A stretch of 64,000 bases of DNA, from positions 31,334,012 to 31,398,011 of the forward strand of contig CP154954.1 of assembly GCA_039621445.1 (NCBI GenBank), given 5' to 3'. This DNA comes from Euglena gracilis (lineage: Eukaryota; Euglenida; Euglenophyceae; Euglenales). Shown here piece by piece: positions 29,266 through 38,509 of the stretch (position 1 is the first letter of the stretch; each line of letters begins with the position of its first letter). The notes under the pieces were generated by a model. That model was given only the letters and a program-made list of their open reading frames with translations. It had not been told where the DNA came from and did no database searches. The position numbers were made by a program, and so were the translations under genes.

Positions 29266-30266
29266 GTGGGTACTCATCCAATGATGATGAGGACACTAGG
29301 GTTTTCAGAGACCCCACATCGAATTCTACTCCCCTGGTCACAAGTGAGGGGCACCATGGCTGACATTGTCGGTTATGGTGAACAGAGAGTGACGCCTTGC
29401 TTGTGCATTTTTTTTTTAACCAAAAATGCCTTCATTTCAGCTGTTTTTGGTAATTTTGGTTTGATTTTGGGCTTATTGTTGGAAATTTTTCTCAGTCTTT
29501 TTTCCCTTAGGAATGTACAAACTCAGCGCATTTTTTGCGCATTTTTTTGCGCATTTTTGCGCATTTTTTCCGAGGGCCGTCCAGCGCATTCCCCCCCCCC
29601 CCTGTCCACTGGTCCACTGCAGGTGAGCAACAGGGCGGTCCTTAGGGGACAGGAAAGTTTTTTTTTATATTTCCTTAAGGACCGCCCCCCTTTCGGCCAA
29701 AGGGCCAACCAAGGGCTGGACTAGGACTTGGAAAAGGCAAAAATTAAAAAGTCGAAAAACACAGTTTTTGATGATTTGGGTGGATGGATGATGGTCCAAG
29801 GGTGCCAGGAATCAATTTTTTTCCTGATGTCGACCTGTTCTCGCTGAAAAATGCCAAAATTTATTTGCCCATTTTCCGGTAAATTTTTCACTGAGTGTGC
29901 TGGGACAGCGGAGTTTTTTTTTTTATTTGCTTAAGGACCGCCCTGGTGAGCAATGCCGCCTTCCCTGCCTTTGCCGCCGGAGGACTGGGTGGCGTCCTTC
30001 CACAATCCCCTCGCAGCTGCACTGTTGCCGGAGTCCCACCTGCCTGCCCCTTGTCCCCATCGGATGCCCAGCGCTTCCTCGCTCGTTTGCATTGCCTGCT
30101 CGCAGAACGCCTGGCCAAGTGGATGAGTCGCCGCTGCGAGCTGATTGCCGCCGCCCCACAACGTGTCCCGGACGGTCTGGGCCTGGTACCCCAGGAATGG
30201 GTGCTGGGACAACGCCAGCCTTCGCACCTGCCACCGGAGCGCCGCCTCACGGTGACGGAGTTGTGA
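29266..30266 (+). CDS. Unknown coding locus interrupted by a hAT-like element
   Basis: An ATG in ACCATGG context at 29358 begins MADIVGYGEQRV. The frame then passes a GCGCATTTTTT repeat, so an intron is likely there. At PLSTGPLQVSN (about 29630) the hAT-like element 29631-29945 interrupts; with one TSD removed the same frame continues as NAAFPAFAAGGLGG through AQRFLARLHCLLAERLAKW to TGA at 30264-30266. The 29946-30266 part has good coding character and no recognised domain. CTGCAG just before GTGAGCAA could be a splice acceptor. Confidence 0.4.
29525..29605. repeat. GCGCATTTTTT tandem repeat ending in C run
   Basis: Copies of GCGCATTTTTT are followed by CCGAGGGCCGTCCAGCGCATT and a C run. The same arrangement, longer, is at 40670-41052. 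Confidence 0.75.
29631..29945 (+). mobile_element. hAT-like element (CAGGGCGGTCCTTA), 315 bp
   Basis: GTGAGCAA at 29623-29630 and 29946-29953. The ends CAGGGCGGTCCTTAGGGGACA and TTGCTTAAGGACCGCCCTG are inverted. The interior shares GGGCTGGACTAGGACTTG, GGGTGGATGGATGATGG and TTCCTGATGTCGACCTGTT with sister copies. Confidence 0.9.
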
Positions 30267-30679
30267 CAGGCAGAGGGTGCCTGCCCGCCCGGTTTTGGCC
30301 CGAAACCGGGGGGGGGTATTATTTTGGCGGCTGAAGTCGGATCCCAATGGGGGGGGTATTATTTGGGGGGTTTACATACCTCTGGACACCTCCGTCGGCA
30401 ACACGGAAATATTCAGAGCCTAAAAAAGCAACAAAAGGGCCAAAATTCACCTGGCCCGTGTAGCACCATCTGGGGAGAGAGGGCCCCCCGACACACTGCA
30501 ACCTGTAACACATCACAGGGATTGTCACAAGCTCAGGGGCTTCCATTACACATTGCTGTTGGTAAATGTTGCGCCCGCACAACAGTTATCCATTGCGCGT
30601 ATGCGCAATGTAAAACTGTTGCGCATGTGCGCAATGTCTTTTTTCATGCGGTCTCCCCACCTCCTTTGCCATCATCCCA
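30267..30679. other. Spacer with GGGGTATTATTT direct repeats
   Basis: GGGGGGTATTATTT occurs twice (about 30311 and 30353). 30590-30640 has a TGCGCATATGCGCA-like inverted word. The end, CCATCATCCCAG, is a plausible acceptor for the next exon. Confidence 0.4.
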
Positions 30680-30688
30680 GGTCCCATC

Positions 30689-30965
30689 CAGGCTTGTGCT
30701 TAGTCGGGTGCCTACCCCACGGGGGGGGGGTGCCAGGGGCAGACACCCCATAGCACCCGATCCGACCCCCCCGGGGGGGGGTAGGGTTTTGGGGGGTGCC
30801 TGCCCCTAGCAGGCACCCCCCTCCGACCCCGGCGCCTTCGGCGCTGGGGCCTGGAAAAGGCCATTTTCAATGAAAATTTTCTGGGTCCCCCCCGGGTGTG
30901 CCTGCTAGGGCAGGCACCCTATAGCCCCCCCCCCCTCCCCCCCCCCGGTCGGTAAGCACAAGCAT
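30689..30965 (+). mobile_element. Mutator-like element (CAGGCTTGTGCTTA), 277 bp
   Basis: GGTCCCATC at 30680-30688 and 30966-30974 is a clean 9-bp TSD. Ends CAGGCTTGTGCTTAGTCGGG and GGTCGGTAAGCACAAGCAT. The interior has CCCGGCGCCTTCGGCGCTGGG. It lies right after a CCCAG splice-acceptor-like site, at the start of an exon. Confidence 0.9.
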
Positions 30966-31760
30966 GGTCCCATCGTGTGGCCCCGTTCGCCTGAAGTGGC
31001 TGCGGGAGCGCCTGGTCCTTTTACAGGAGGAGACGGAGACCTGCCCATCAGCTGCTGGGTCTTCAGTAGAGGTCTTGCTGGCTCTCTTCGAACGCAGCAC
31101 CGGTGAGTCCTTCCAACCCCAGGGGTGAATGTGCAGCAACGTGACGGCTCCATTGGCTGCGTGTTGGGCCTCCTGTGTCTGCACCCCCCGCCCTCGTTGT
31201 CCCCTCTGCTGTCCCGAGTTCCCAAGGCAGGGGAGGTGCCTCCAGCCAACAGCTGGTACCAGCACTGCAGGCGCGCAAAAGCTGCAGCAAACGCCACCCT
31301 GGCCGCCTGGCTGCGGTGCCACCGGTTTCTGAAGCCGGTGGCACCCGAGGAGGGCGAGTCCGGGATGGCCCTTCTCCTCTTGTGGGAGGTTGACCATGGC
31401 TGCGCCTTCCCCAGCGACGCTGGGGATAGATCCTCTTCCTTGTTGGCAGGCTTTTCGCGGCGGCTGAAAACCACAGCAGAGCAAGACTCCGAGCTGCAGA
31501 CCTGGTTCGTCCCGAAAGACATGCAGTGCCCTCTCCACCCAGGTCTCCGACCTTCCCATCAGGTGCGTTGGCCTGTGAAAGTCATCACCTCCGGCGGTAT
31601 GTCGGAAACGTGGTTCAGCCATTTTTCGGGACGATGGAAAGCCTACTTTTTGTCCCTTGTGTGTCCAGCATCACAGGCCGCACCAGCGCTGCCGTCCGCC
31701 GGAGCTACATCGAGTTCAGATGCTCTTGCACAGGGGCAGCTGCCGGGGAGCCAGCCCTGA
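30966..31760 (+). CDS. Unknown multi-exon protein-coding gene
   Basis: The first exon starts at the TSD (VPSCGPVRLKWLRERLVL) and ends CACCG/GTGAGT at 31102. The acceptor AAGGCAG ends at 31230 and the frame is kept (RSTG, then EVPPANSWYQHCRRAK). The second exon runs to 31596, where GTATGT may open a 72-base intron ending TGTCCAG at 31668; splicing or retention both keep frame. The stop is TGA 31758-31760. Middle motifs are AANATLAAWLRCHRFLKP and SSLLAGFSRRLKTTAEQD; the C-terminus is Ala/Ser-rich. No family recognised. The 5' part is unresolved because a transposon sits at its acceptor. Confidence 0.5.
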
Positions 31761-32190
31761 AACACAGGAGGACGGCTCCTCCCGTGCGCCCAGCCGAAAT
31801 GACAACGAGTTCAGCTGGGGCCACCTCGCCCGCGGCGCCGGCAATTCGGCGCCCCTTCATCCACCGTGTCGTCGCAGGCACCACCGCGGAAGAGGCGGGT
31901 CACTCTCGGGTCCTGGCTGCAACCACAGCGGCCACCTGAGGGAGCCCATGGCAGAGCTGCACAGGGGCCGCCCACCTAACGGGGACTGGGACGCGGGCAA
32001 TTCCCAGGTGACCCCTAGGGAGCCCAGCTGGCGCCCCAGGTGCGCAAGCACCGCCGACCGAACCCCCCCCCCCACTACACAGCCTGGGGGGTCGACCCCA
32101 GCGACCCTAGGGTCGTAGTGGGCCAACCTGGGGTCGGCCCACTGTCCCCCCTCCCCCCAGGCCAGATCCAGGAGCCCAGAGGGTCAGAGA
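31761..32190 (+). other. Pro/Arg-rich sequence and decayed GTGGGCC palindrome
   Basis: 31761-32050 keeps an open frame (SAPTHPP-type composition on the reverse, RPSWRPRCAS on the forward strand) and could be further exon or UTR of the gene upstream. 32085-32163 has GCGACCCTAGGGTCG and the decayed palindrome GTGGGCCAACCTGGGGTCGG (32118), then a C run and CAGGCCAGATC, the same arrangement as before the RNase H relic at 2413. Confidence 0.4.
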
Positions 32191-32315
32191 ATTCTTTCCA
32201 GCATTTTCGGCCAATTTTGGCTGGATTTTGGGTGGGTGGGTGAGTGGTTGACCCACGGTGATTGTGGGTGGGTGGGTGGGTTTTCAAAAAAAAAGTGGGT
32301 GGGTGGGTTTGGGCC
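32191..32315. repeat. CCAGCATTTTCGG plus GGGTGGGT repeat
   Basis: TTTCCAGCATTTTCGG is followed by GGGTGGGTGGG blocks interrupted by a short spacer. A homologous copy is at 44185-44340. Confidence 0.75.
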
Positions 32316-32361
32316 TGGGAAGAATGCTCCCCCAGGTCACTAAGTGAATGTTTGTCCAGAC

Positions 32362-33065
32362 CAGGCTGTTTTTTTTTAGTCGGGTGCCGACCCCACCCCG
32401 GGGGGGGGGTGCCTGCCTGGGCAGGCATTCCAAGGCACTCCAAATCCGACTCCCCCCCGGGGGGGGCGGGGGCTAGGGCAAACTGCCAAAAGTGCCCTGG
32501 CACAACCCCGGCGCCAAAGGCGCCGGGGAGCCAAAAATGGCCTATTTTCAAAGGAATGTGCCTGGGCACTGGCCGAAATCCGACCCCCCGGGGGGGTAGT
32601 GCAGGGTTTGATATAAGGAGGGCGTACATGGTTTAGGTGGGGGGGGTGTCCCCCCCACCCCCCCCTCCTGGCCCGCAGGGGGGGGGGTCCGGACCACTCC
32701 CCCCCACCTGCCAGGGGGGTCCGGACCGACCCTCGGGGGGATTCCCGGGACCCCCCCCAAAAAGGGTCGATTTTTTCCTCCGGCGCTTTGCGCCGAAAAT
32801 TTTTTGCATTTTTGGCACATTTTTTTGCCCAAAAAGTGCCCAAAATGGCACTTTTGGTCGTTTTGGGGTGTCAAAATTTTTCGGTAACCCAGACCGCGCA
32901 CCTGTTTAGGTGTGGGGGCGGTGTCCCCACCACCACCCCCCTCCTGGCCCGCAGGGGGGGGGGTCCGGACCACCCCCCCACCTGTCCTTATATCGAACCC
33001 TGGGGTAGTGCCTGCCTGGGCAGGCACTCCGGACCCCCCCCCCCTGGGGTTGGTAAAAACAGCAT
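32362..33065 (+). mobile_element. CAGGCTGTTTTT Mutator-like element with a nested hAT-like element
   Basis: Ends CAGGCTGTTTTTTTTTAGTC and TTGGTAAAAACAGCAT are inverted. TCCAGAC is duplicated at both flanks (about 32355-32361 and 33068-33074), with two mismatches over nine bases. It belongs with the nested elements at 14843 and 27082. It carries CCGGCGCCAAAGGCGCCGG and is interrupted by 32602-33002. Confidence 0.75.
32602..33002 (+). mobile_element. Nested hAT-like element (CAGGGTTTGATATAAGG)
   Basis: GGGTAGTG at 32594-32601 and 33003-33010 (8-bp TSD). Ends CAGGGTTTGATATAAGG and CCTTATATCGAACCCTG are inverted. The interior has GTCCGGACC blocks and CTCCGGCGCTTTGCGCCG followed by AAAATTTTTTGC. 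A decayed relative ends at about 35864 (GTTGTATCGAACCCTG). Confidence 0.85.
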
Positions 33066-33244
33066 GATCCAGACCCCCGAGTCGTAAGAACACCACCATC
33101 AGAGGCGCATGCCAAACCAGGGAATTCCCCTTCCTTGGAACCAAAAACTGGGTACGAAGTCTAGAGAAAAAAGGATGTATTTCCTCTGACAGTCACCTGC
33201 CTGCCAATCACAGTGCAGTGGTGCAGCCACCAGAAGGGGCTGAC

Positions 33245-34295
33245 CAGGCTTTTGCTGAAGGGATTGTAGTACCCCCCCCCCCCCCCCGGGGGGGGCTGGA
33301 CTGCAGATAGTCCAAATTTGGCTAGTGGGATTTCTAGCAGACCCCCCCGGGGGGGGGGTCTGCTAGCAGGGCTAGCCAGTGGAAAATTTTTTTCCAGTGA
33401 CCGGCGCGAAGCACTGAATTTTTGTTGGGACCCCCAAAAATGGCCAAAAATGCCTGCTTTTGGCCATTTGGGAATTTTTGGATCAAAATCAGCCAAAAAC
33501 CTATTAAAAACCTCATTTCCACCTCAGCGCACAGCGCCGGAGGAAATTTTTTTCCAGTTGGGGGGACCCCCCTTCCCCCCGGGGGAGGAGAGGGTCTAGC
33601 TGGTCCATTTTTTTCCAGTGTCTAGCCGATTGGCTAGCCAGGGAGTCCAACCAGCTTCTGAAAAGTTGGCGGAAAAAATTCCAATCCAGCTGGGTTGAGA
33701 TTGTTAAGCCAAAATTTTGCGGAGAAAATGCCATTTCCCCCTATTTTTGACCCTCTTTTTTTTCCAAGGAAAGAATCCTGGTTTCTTCTGGGTTGGGCGT
33801 ATCCAACCCTGAGACCAAGGCCAAGAGGAATGCAAAGGCCGCCAAGGTTTCGGGCACCCATCACGATGATCACTCAGTGGACCACAACAAGTACAAGACG
33901 CGCCTGTGTCGCAATTGGAAGGAGACTGGGAAGTGCCCTTACGGGGACACCTGTGTCTATGCCCATGGGGCTAAGGAAATGCGCTGCAGGGAGCAGGCTT
34001 TTTTGAATGTGACCCCGCCACTGGCATTTTCAAAGTTTCCCCTCTTCTGGGAGGGGGTCGGTTTTTGGGATGGGGAGTGTCAAAGCACCATCAATGTTCA
34101 GGCCAGGCACCATCAATGTTCAGGTCAGGCAAACAAAGAGATATTCTTTTCTGCTGCAATTCTCGCCTTTGTTTCGTGTTTTCGGTTGGGGCTGGTTTTT
34201 TTTTGTAACAGAATTCCAACTGGCCAAATTTGGACAAGCTGCAGTTGAGCCCCCCCCCCCCTCCAGGGGGTGCTGAACCCTTAAGCAGAAGCCTG
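33245..34295 (+). mobile_element. TIR element enclosing a CCCH zinc-finger exon
   Basis: The left end CAGGCTTTTGCTGAAGGG and the right end, read in reverse complement, CAGGCTTCTGCTTAAGGG are similar over about 30 bases and run into C/G runs on both sides. 33350-33650 carries CCAGTGACCGGCGCGAAG and CAGCGCACAGCGCCGG. The part after it (33770-34010) encodes a CCCH finger. No matching target duplication is seen (GGGCTGAC left, GACAATGC right), so the ends could belong to two elements. Related sequence: 40304-40615. Confidence 0.45.
33793..34000 (+). CDS. CCCH (C-x8-C-x5-C-x3-H) zinc-finger exon, partial
   Basis: The frame contains YKTRLC, a short lead-in, then Cys 33907-33909 and Cys-x5-Cys-x3-His ending at 33964-33966 ([11 protein letters not shown]). 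Lead-in and spacing are those of the tristetraprolin-type CCCH family, which binds AU-rich RNA. Upstream is a Lys/Ala-rich segment and an acidic/His segment (HHDDHSVDH). Only one finger is visible; family members usually have two. The acceptor could be TTTTTTCCAAG at about 33772. It lies inside a putative TIR element, so it may be a captured host exon. Confidence 0.6.
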
Positions 34296-34441
34296 GACAA
34301 TGCTCAATCTCAAACAAATGGACACAGCAACGAAGGTGTCCATGTTTTTTTGTCCCGCTTCGCCCTTAGACAAAAAAACACCGGCCCCTAATTTTCGTTT
34401 TTCAAACTGGTAAAAACCCATGAAAGAGGTTTCTGAGATTT

Positions 34442-34799
34442 TTGCTTTCCCCTGCACGGACTCTCAGACCAGGAACTGCCAATCAGCCCCCTTTTCAATT
34501 TTGTGTGTGTGTTTTTTGTGATATTCGGGCTGCAAAGCATCGTCTCTGTGGATCGCCGAAAACGTGCCACCACCAAAAAAAACAGAGAAGGGGGGTTTTG
34601 CGCATCTCCCTGGGGGTGGTGCTTTGGGCAAGGACCACCTGGGGTCAGAGAAGAGAAGCCTGGCTGGGAGGACAATGAAGCGGCTGTCATGTCGTTAACC
34701 AAGCTGGCCGACCACCTTTCTCGCCAGCGAACAGCAGCCCGGCTTCCTCCAGCAAAACAGATGCCAGACAGGCAACCTCAATGGGGGGCAAACTTGTAA
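34442..34799 (+). other. Possible C-terminal exon, unknown
   Basis: A frame ending at TAA 34797-34799 reads RKRATTKKNREGG, PGWEDNEAAVMSLTKLADHL and ARLPPAKQMPDRQPQWG, with ordinary composition. No domain, start or clear splice site is seen. Confidence 0.25.
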
Positions 34800-35316
34800 T
34801 GTCGTTTCAAAAAGGGTCCGTCCTTGGCTTCTTTTTGTCCTCAGTTGATGGAAACTTTTATTTATTTATTCAATGAAAGATTCAATGAAAGAAAGAGCAC
34901 AGGACTTTCTGGACCTAAAAAAAATAACACAGATCGCCATTTGTTTTTTTTCTTTCAAAAGGGGCAAAAAATGGCCTAAAATTATTATTTTTGGCTGTTT
35001 GAGGTATTTTTGGATTTGACCTGGGTTTTTGACTCAAAAAAGTTCCAACCCAACTGGACTGGGCCAAAAGAAAATGCTTTTTCCAAAAAAAAATCCGAAA
35101 ATGTGAAGAAAAATCAATTCTGGCTGTAAGTTCCAACACCTTCTGTATGAGGTGCCCACCAAATCAGGTATCAGAAGAGTGTGTCGCCTTTTGACACTGT
35201 TTAGAGTAGGAAACCCCTAGAGGAGGGTGTAAAAAGTGGGGTGTAGGGTGTAAGGGTGCAAGGAGGGTGTGAGGGGTTTCGGTGGAGGGGTGCCCTCCTC
35301 CTGGACCAGGTGAGAG
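34800..35316. other. No gene recognised
   Basis: AT-rich spacer; 35210-35290 is rich in AGGGTGTAAGGGTG words. Nothing assignable. Confidence 0.4.
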
Positions 35317-35325
35317 GGCGGACAC

Positions 35326-35645
35326 CAGGCTTGTGCTTAGTCGGGTGCCTACCCCACGGGGGGGGGGGGGGGGGGGGGAGGGGGAGCCCCCCCCTAGCCC
35401 CCGATCCGCCCCCCCCCCCCCCGGGGGGGGGTAGGGTTTTGGGGGGTGCCTGCCCCTAGCAGGCACCCCCCTCCGACCCCGGCGCCGAAGGCGCCGGGGG
35501 CCCGGAAAAGGCCATTTTCAATGAAAATTTTCTGGGTCCGGCCCGGACCCCTATCCCCCCCCCCGGGGGGGGTGTGCCTGCTAGGGGCAGGCACCCTATA
35601 GCACCCACCCCCCCCTCCCCCCCCCCGGTTGGTAAGCACAAGCAT
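35326..35645 (+). mobile_element. Mutator-like element (CAGGCTTGTGCTTA), 320 bp
   Basis: GGCGGACAC at 35317-35325 and 35646-35654 is the 9-bp TSD. The interior has CCCGGCGCCGAAGGCGCCGG and the uninterrupted GGGGGCCCGGAAAAGGCC site that is split by nested elements in the tandem units. Confidence 0.9.
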
Positions 35646-35679
35646 GGCGGACACCCCCTGTCTTGAAAAACCCCTGCCC

Positions 35680-35866
35680 GGGACCCACCCCAAAAGGTCT
35701 TTTCCTTCCGGTTTTTTCCCCCTTCTGGTGCTTTCCACCGAAAATTTTTCGCATTTTTGACAGTTTTTTTCCCCCAAAAGTCTCCAAAATAGCATTCTGC
35801 AGATTTTGGGAGGTGAATATTTTCGGTCACCTCATCGACCCCCCACCTGCCGTTGTATCGAACCCT
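35680..35866. mobile_element. Decayed relative of the CAGGGTTTGATA element
   Basis: The interior CTGGTGCTTTCCACCG followed by AAAATTTTTCGC and the right end GTTGTATCGAACCCTG resemble 32780-33002. The left end is not identifiable. Confidence 0.5.
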
Positions 35867-35939
35867 GGTCCACCCTGGCAGCCGGTGGGATCCTGCACCC
35901 CCCCCCCCCCCGGGTTGCACCAGCACCTTTTTTCAACCC

Positions 35940-36983
35940 CTCAGCTCGCACAGAAAAAATGGCTTGAACTCAGCATTCCTTTTTTTTGGTGAGCCAACAG
36001 CAGATTTGCACCCTGTCGCAACCACAGATGGGCATCTGGCCTAACTCGAGCCCTCTCTCCCACGCGGCGTATGCCCCTGCCGCGCCCAGGCAGACCCAAG
36101 TGCCAATGTTTGGGTTTGAAAGCCCTGGCTTGGCCCGAGGTATCTTCCGCCAGGGTGACTCCCGGAATTTCTTGGGAAAAAATCAACGCCATGATGAGGC
36201 CCTTTTGAGGAATTTTTTGACTCTTGGGTGCTTGGGCAGGGAATGAGTGGAGTGGAATGAGTGGAATGAATGAGTGGAGTGAGCGAAGCTGCGATTTTGG
36301 CTTTGGGTTTCGGTTCTCTCGGGTCACATTCAGTTGGTTCAAATGCAGGGGTGGGGAATTGATAACCACAATTTTCCCGCAATTTCTGCAGTTGTCCACC
36401 ATTTTTGAAGCTTTTCCACAATTTTTCCGCATGAACCTGAAACGGATGGCGAAGTGAGTTCCGGCCATGCCTTGAGCGTTTCATGAGGGAACCCTGGTGC
36501 ATTTTTTTGATATTTTGTTGCCAATTTGCCAAAGTTTGCCAATTTTTACAAATTATTTATAATTATTTCTGAAATCAGTGTGTTCCAGAAAGTACAAAAT
36601 CCTTTGTCTGGGTTTTTTGTTGGAAAAAGTGTCAATAACATCTCAAAGCAATCACCAATTTGACAAAAATAGCTGCAATTCCCACAATTTTCCCTCTGTT
36701 TTCCCCCACACATTTTTCCTCTTTCTTTTCCCGCAGTTTTCCTGCAATTTTTCTCAAGGCTTCCCTGGAAAATGAAGGGTAAAAAGGCTTCCCTGCAAAA
36801 TGGGTCACCACCATCCTTTTCAAGGTTGGATGCCCGTTGCGAGTCCTCCTCCTGCAATGAGGGTTATCTGGATGAGGGTCATCTGGTGTTCACCCCAAGG
36901 TGGCTTCCGCTTCCAGCTCTGATTATTTATGAAATCCTCACAACACGTTCGTTATCAAACGGAGTTCAAATTTGACAAGTTAA
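35940..36983. other. Sequence with a GGAATGAGTG minisatellite, no clear gene
   Basis: 36240-36290 repeats GAATGAGTGGAGTG. 36480-36760 is rich in AATTTTCC-type words. 36050-36250 is open in one frame (QTQVPMFGFESPGLARG) but has no recognised family. Confidence 0.35.
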
Positions 36984-37384
36984 TCATTGTGGGCAGCCTG
37001 TTTTTATTGAGGTTGTTTTTTTGTTTGCTTTTTTAAAATTTGACAATATTAAAAAAACAAAAAAACGCCCATGAGGTTTTGCACAAAAAAATTTTATATG
37101 TTTATTTTCAATCATTTTGGCAACCTCTGGGTATTTTCTGCCAAAAACTCATTTCCACAAACATGAAAAACGTCATAAAATTGCATTTTTCTGCATTTTG
37201 ACCCATGTTTTGGCAGTTTTTGAACTTAGTAGGATTCAAAGTATCTTATCTTAAAGAGTATGGTTTGGGTGTTTCATAACGAGTTTTTTCAAAGAAATTT
37301 CCCTTTTGTCTTTTTAATGGTTTTTTTTGGTGTTTTTTCTTCTTCAAGAAACACATTGTTTTTTTTAAAAAAATGCCCACTATG
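36984..37384 (-). mobile_element. Diverged CCATAGTGGGCAT-family element
   Basis: In reverse complement it matches 13246-13658: ATAGTGGGCATTTTTTT, CTCGTTATGAAACACCC, TTTGAATCCTACT and TGCAATTTTATGAC recur in order. Its ends are TCATTGTGGGCA at 36984 and TGCCCACTATGA at 37384. AAGTTAA precedes and AAGTCAA follows, a possible 7-bp TSD with one mismatch. It shows the family is not confined to the triplication and is old. Confidence 0.75.
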
Positions 37385-37603
37385 AAGTCAACAGGTCGAG
37401 AGGATTGGGGGGACTGCTACCTGAGAATTGGCAATCCAGAGATGTGTTTCCCTTGGGGGTTGGTATGTGGGATGCCGTCAGGTGATATCCTGAGCGGAGG
37501 TCAGCACACCAGTCCTTTTGATGTACATTGGAATCCCCATTTCACATTTCATCCTTTTGCTGCAAATGATGGAGGTGGATTGAGCGTCTGCGAAGCGGTG
37601 TAA
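37385..37603 (+). other. Possible exon directly after the TIR element
   Basis: STGREDWGDCYLRIGNPE and GLVCGMPSGDILSGG then HWNPHFTFHPFAAN read in one frame to TAA 37601-37603. Composition is protein-like; no family recognised. The element at 36984-37384 may have inserted into this frame. Confidence 0.3.
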
Positions 37604-38175
37604 TGTTGGGTTTCTTTTTTTTTTGAACAAGGCATCTTCTCATTTTGGTGGTTTTTTATTCTGTGAGGTTTTGGTTCAGGTCCTCCCCCAGCGATCCCCC
37701 CAGCACTTTTTTTTAATTTGGTTTTCGTCGAAACAGATGGAACTCATTTTGGTCCGACCCTTTTTTAAAGAAATTGGTTCAAATGCATAATATCAAATGG
37801 ATGAGGTGTGTGAGATTTTTTTTAAGGACCCGGGGGGGGGGTCGGCACCAAACCAGCCCCTGGGGTGGGACAGGGGATTTGGGGGTCAATTTTGTCCCAA
37901 AAATGTTAGTTCTTCGCACTGAAAAAAAAGAGGGACCCCCATCCATCGTGGGGTGGGCTGAGCTGGGACCCCTCCCGCCGTGAAAAATAATTTAATAAAA
38001 AATAATAATAATGATTCCTTGAGATCCACCCAATGGATGACGCAATGCGTTCTGATAATTCGTCAAATGGGTCTCAAGGCAGGGGAGGGCACAAGCGCCT
38101 TTTCTGCATTTGTGTATTTTTTGATTTTTGGCGGAATTTGCCAGGGGCTGTACAGAACTGTGTGTGGGGGGGGGT
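37604..38175. other. No gene recognised
   Basis: Mixed spacer with a G run near 37830 and an AATAATAATAATG stretch near 37995. Nothing assignable. Confidence 0.4.
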
Positions 38176-38491
38176 CAGGGCGGTCCTTTGAAACCGGAAG
38201 GGTCAGGAAAGTTTTTTTTCGTTTTCTTAAGGACTGCCCCCCCCCTTTCTGCCGACCAAGGGCTGGACTGGGACTTGAACGGGGTCAAAAACTCAAAAGC
38301 CGAAATGCACATTTTTTGATGATTTGGGTGGATGGGCGATAGTCCAAGGATGCCAGGGATTATTTTTTTCCTGGTGTCGACCTCTTCTTGCCGGAAAATA
38401 CCAATTTTTCTTGCCCACTTCCCTGGTTTTTTTTCCATTGACTGTGCTGGAACAGCGGAGTTTTTTTTTTAAATTTTGTAAAGGACCGCTG
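38176..38491 (+). mobile_element. hAT-like element (CAGGGCGGTCCTTA family), 316 bp
   Basis: Ends CAGGGCGGTCCTTTG and TGTAAAGGACCGCTG. The interior is shared with 29631-29945 (GGGCTGGACTGGGACTTG, GGTGTCGACCTCTTC). The flanks are G-rich, so the target duplication cannot be read with confidence. A more decayed copy is at 41960-42275. Confidence 0.8.
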
Positions 38492-38509
38492 TGGGGTGGG
38501 GTCCCCCCC

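Noticed and set aside
30867-31622. 251-codon minus-strand frame
   Set aside because: It lies opposite the spliced plus-strand gene, starts in a transposon C run and has no motif; the plus strand has matching splice sites.
33245-34295. 8-bp target duplication for the CCCH-carrying element
   Set aside because: GGGCTGAC and GACAATGC do not match, so I did not claim it.
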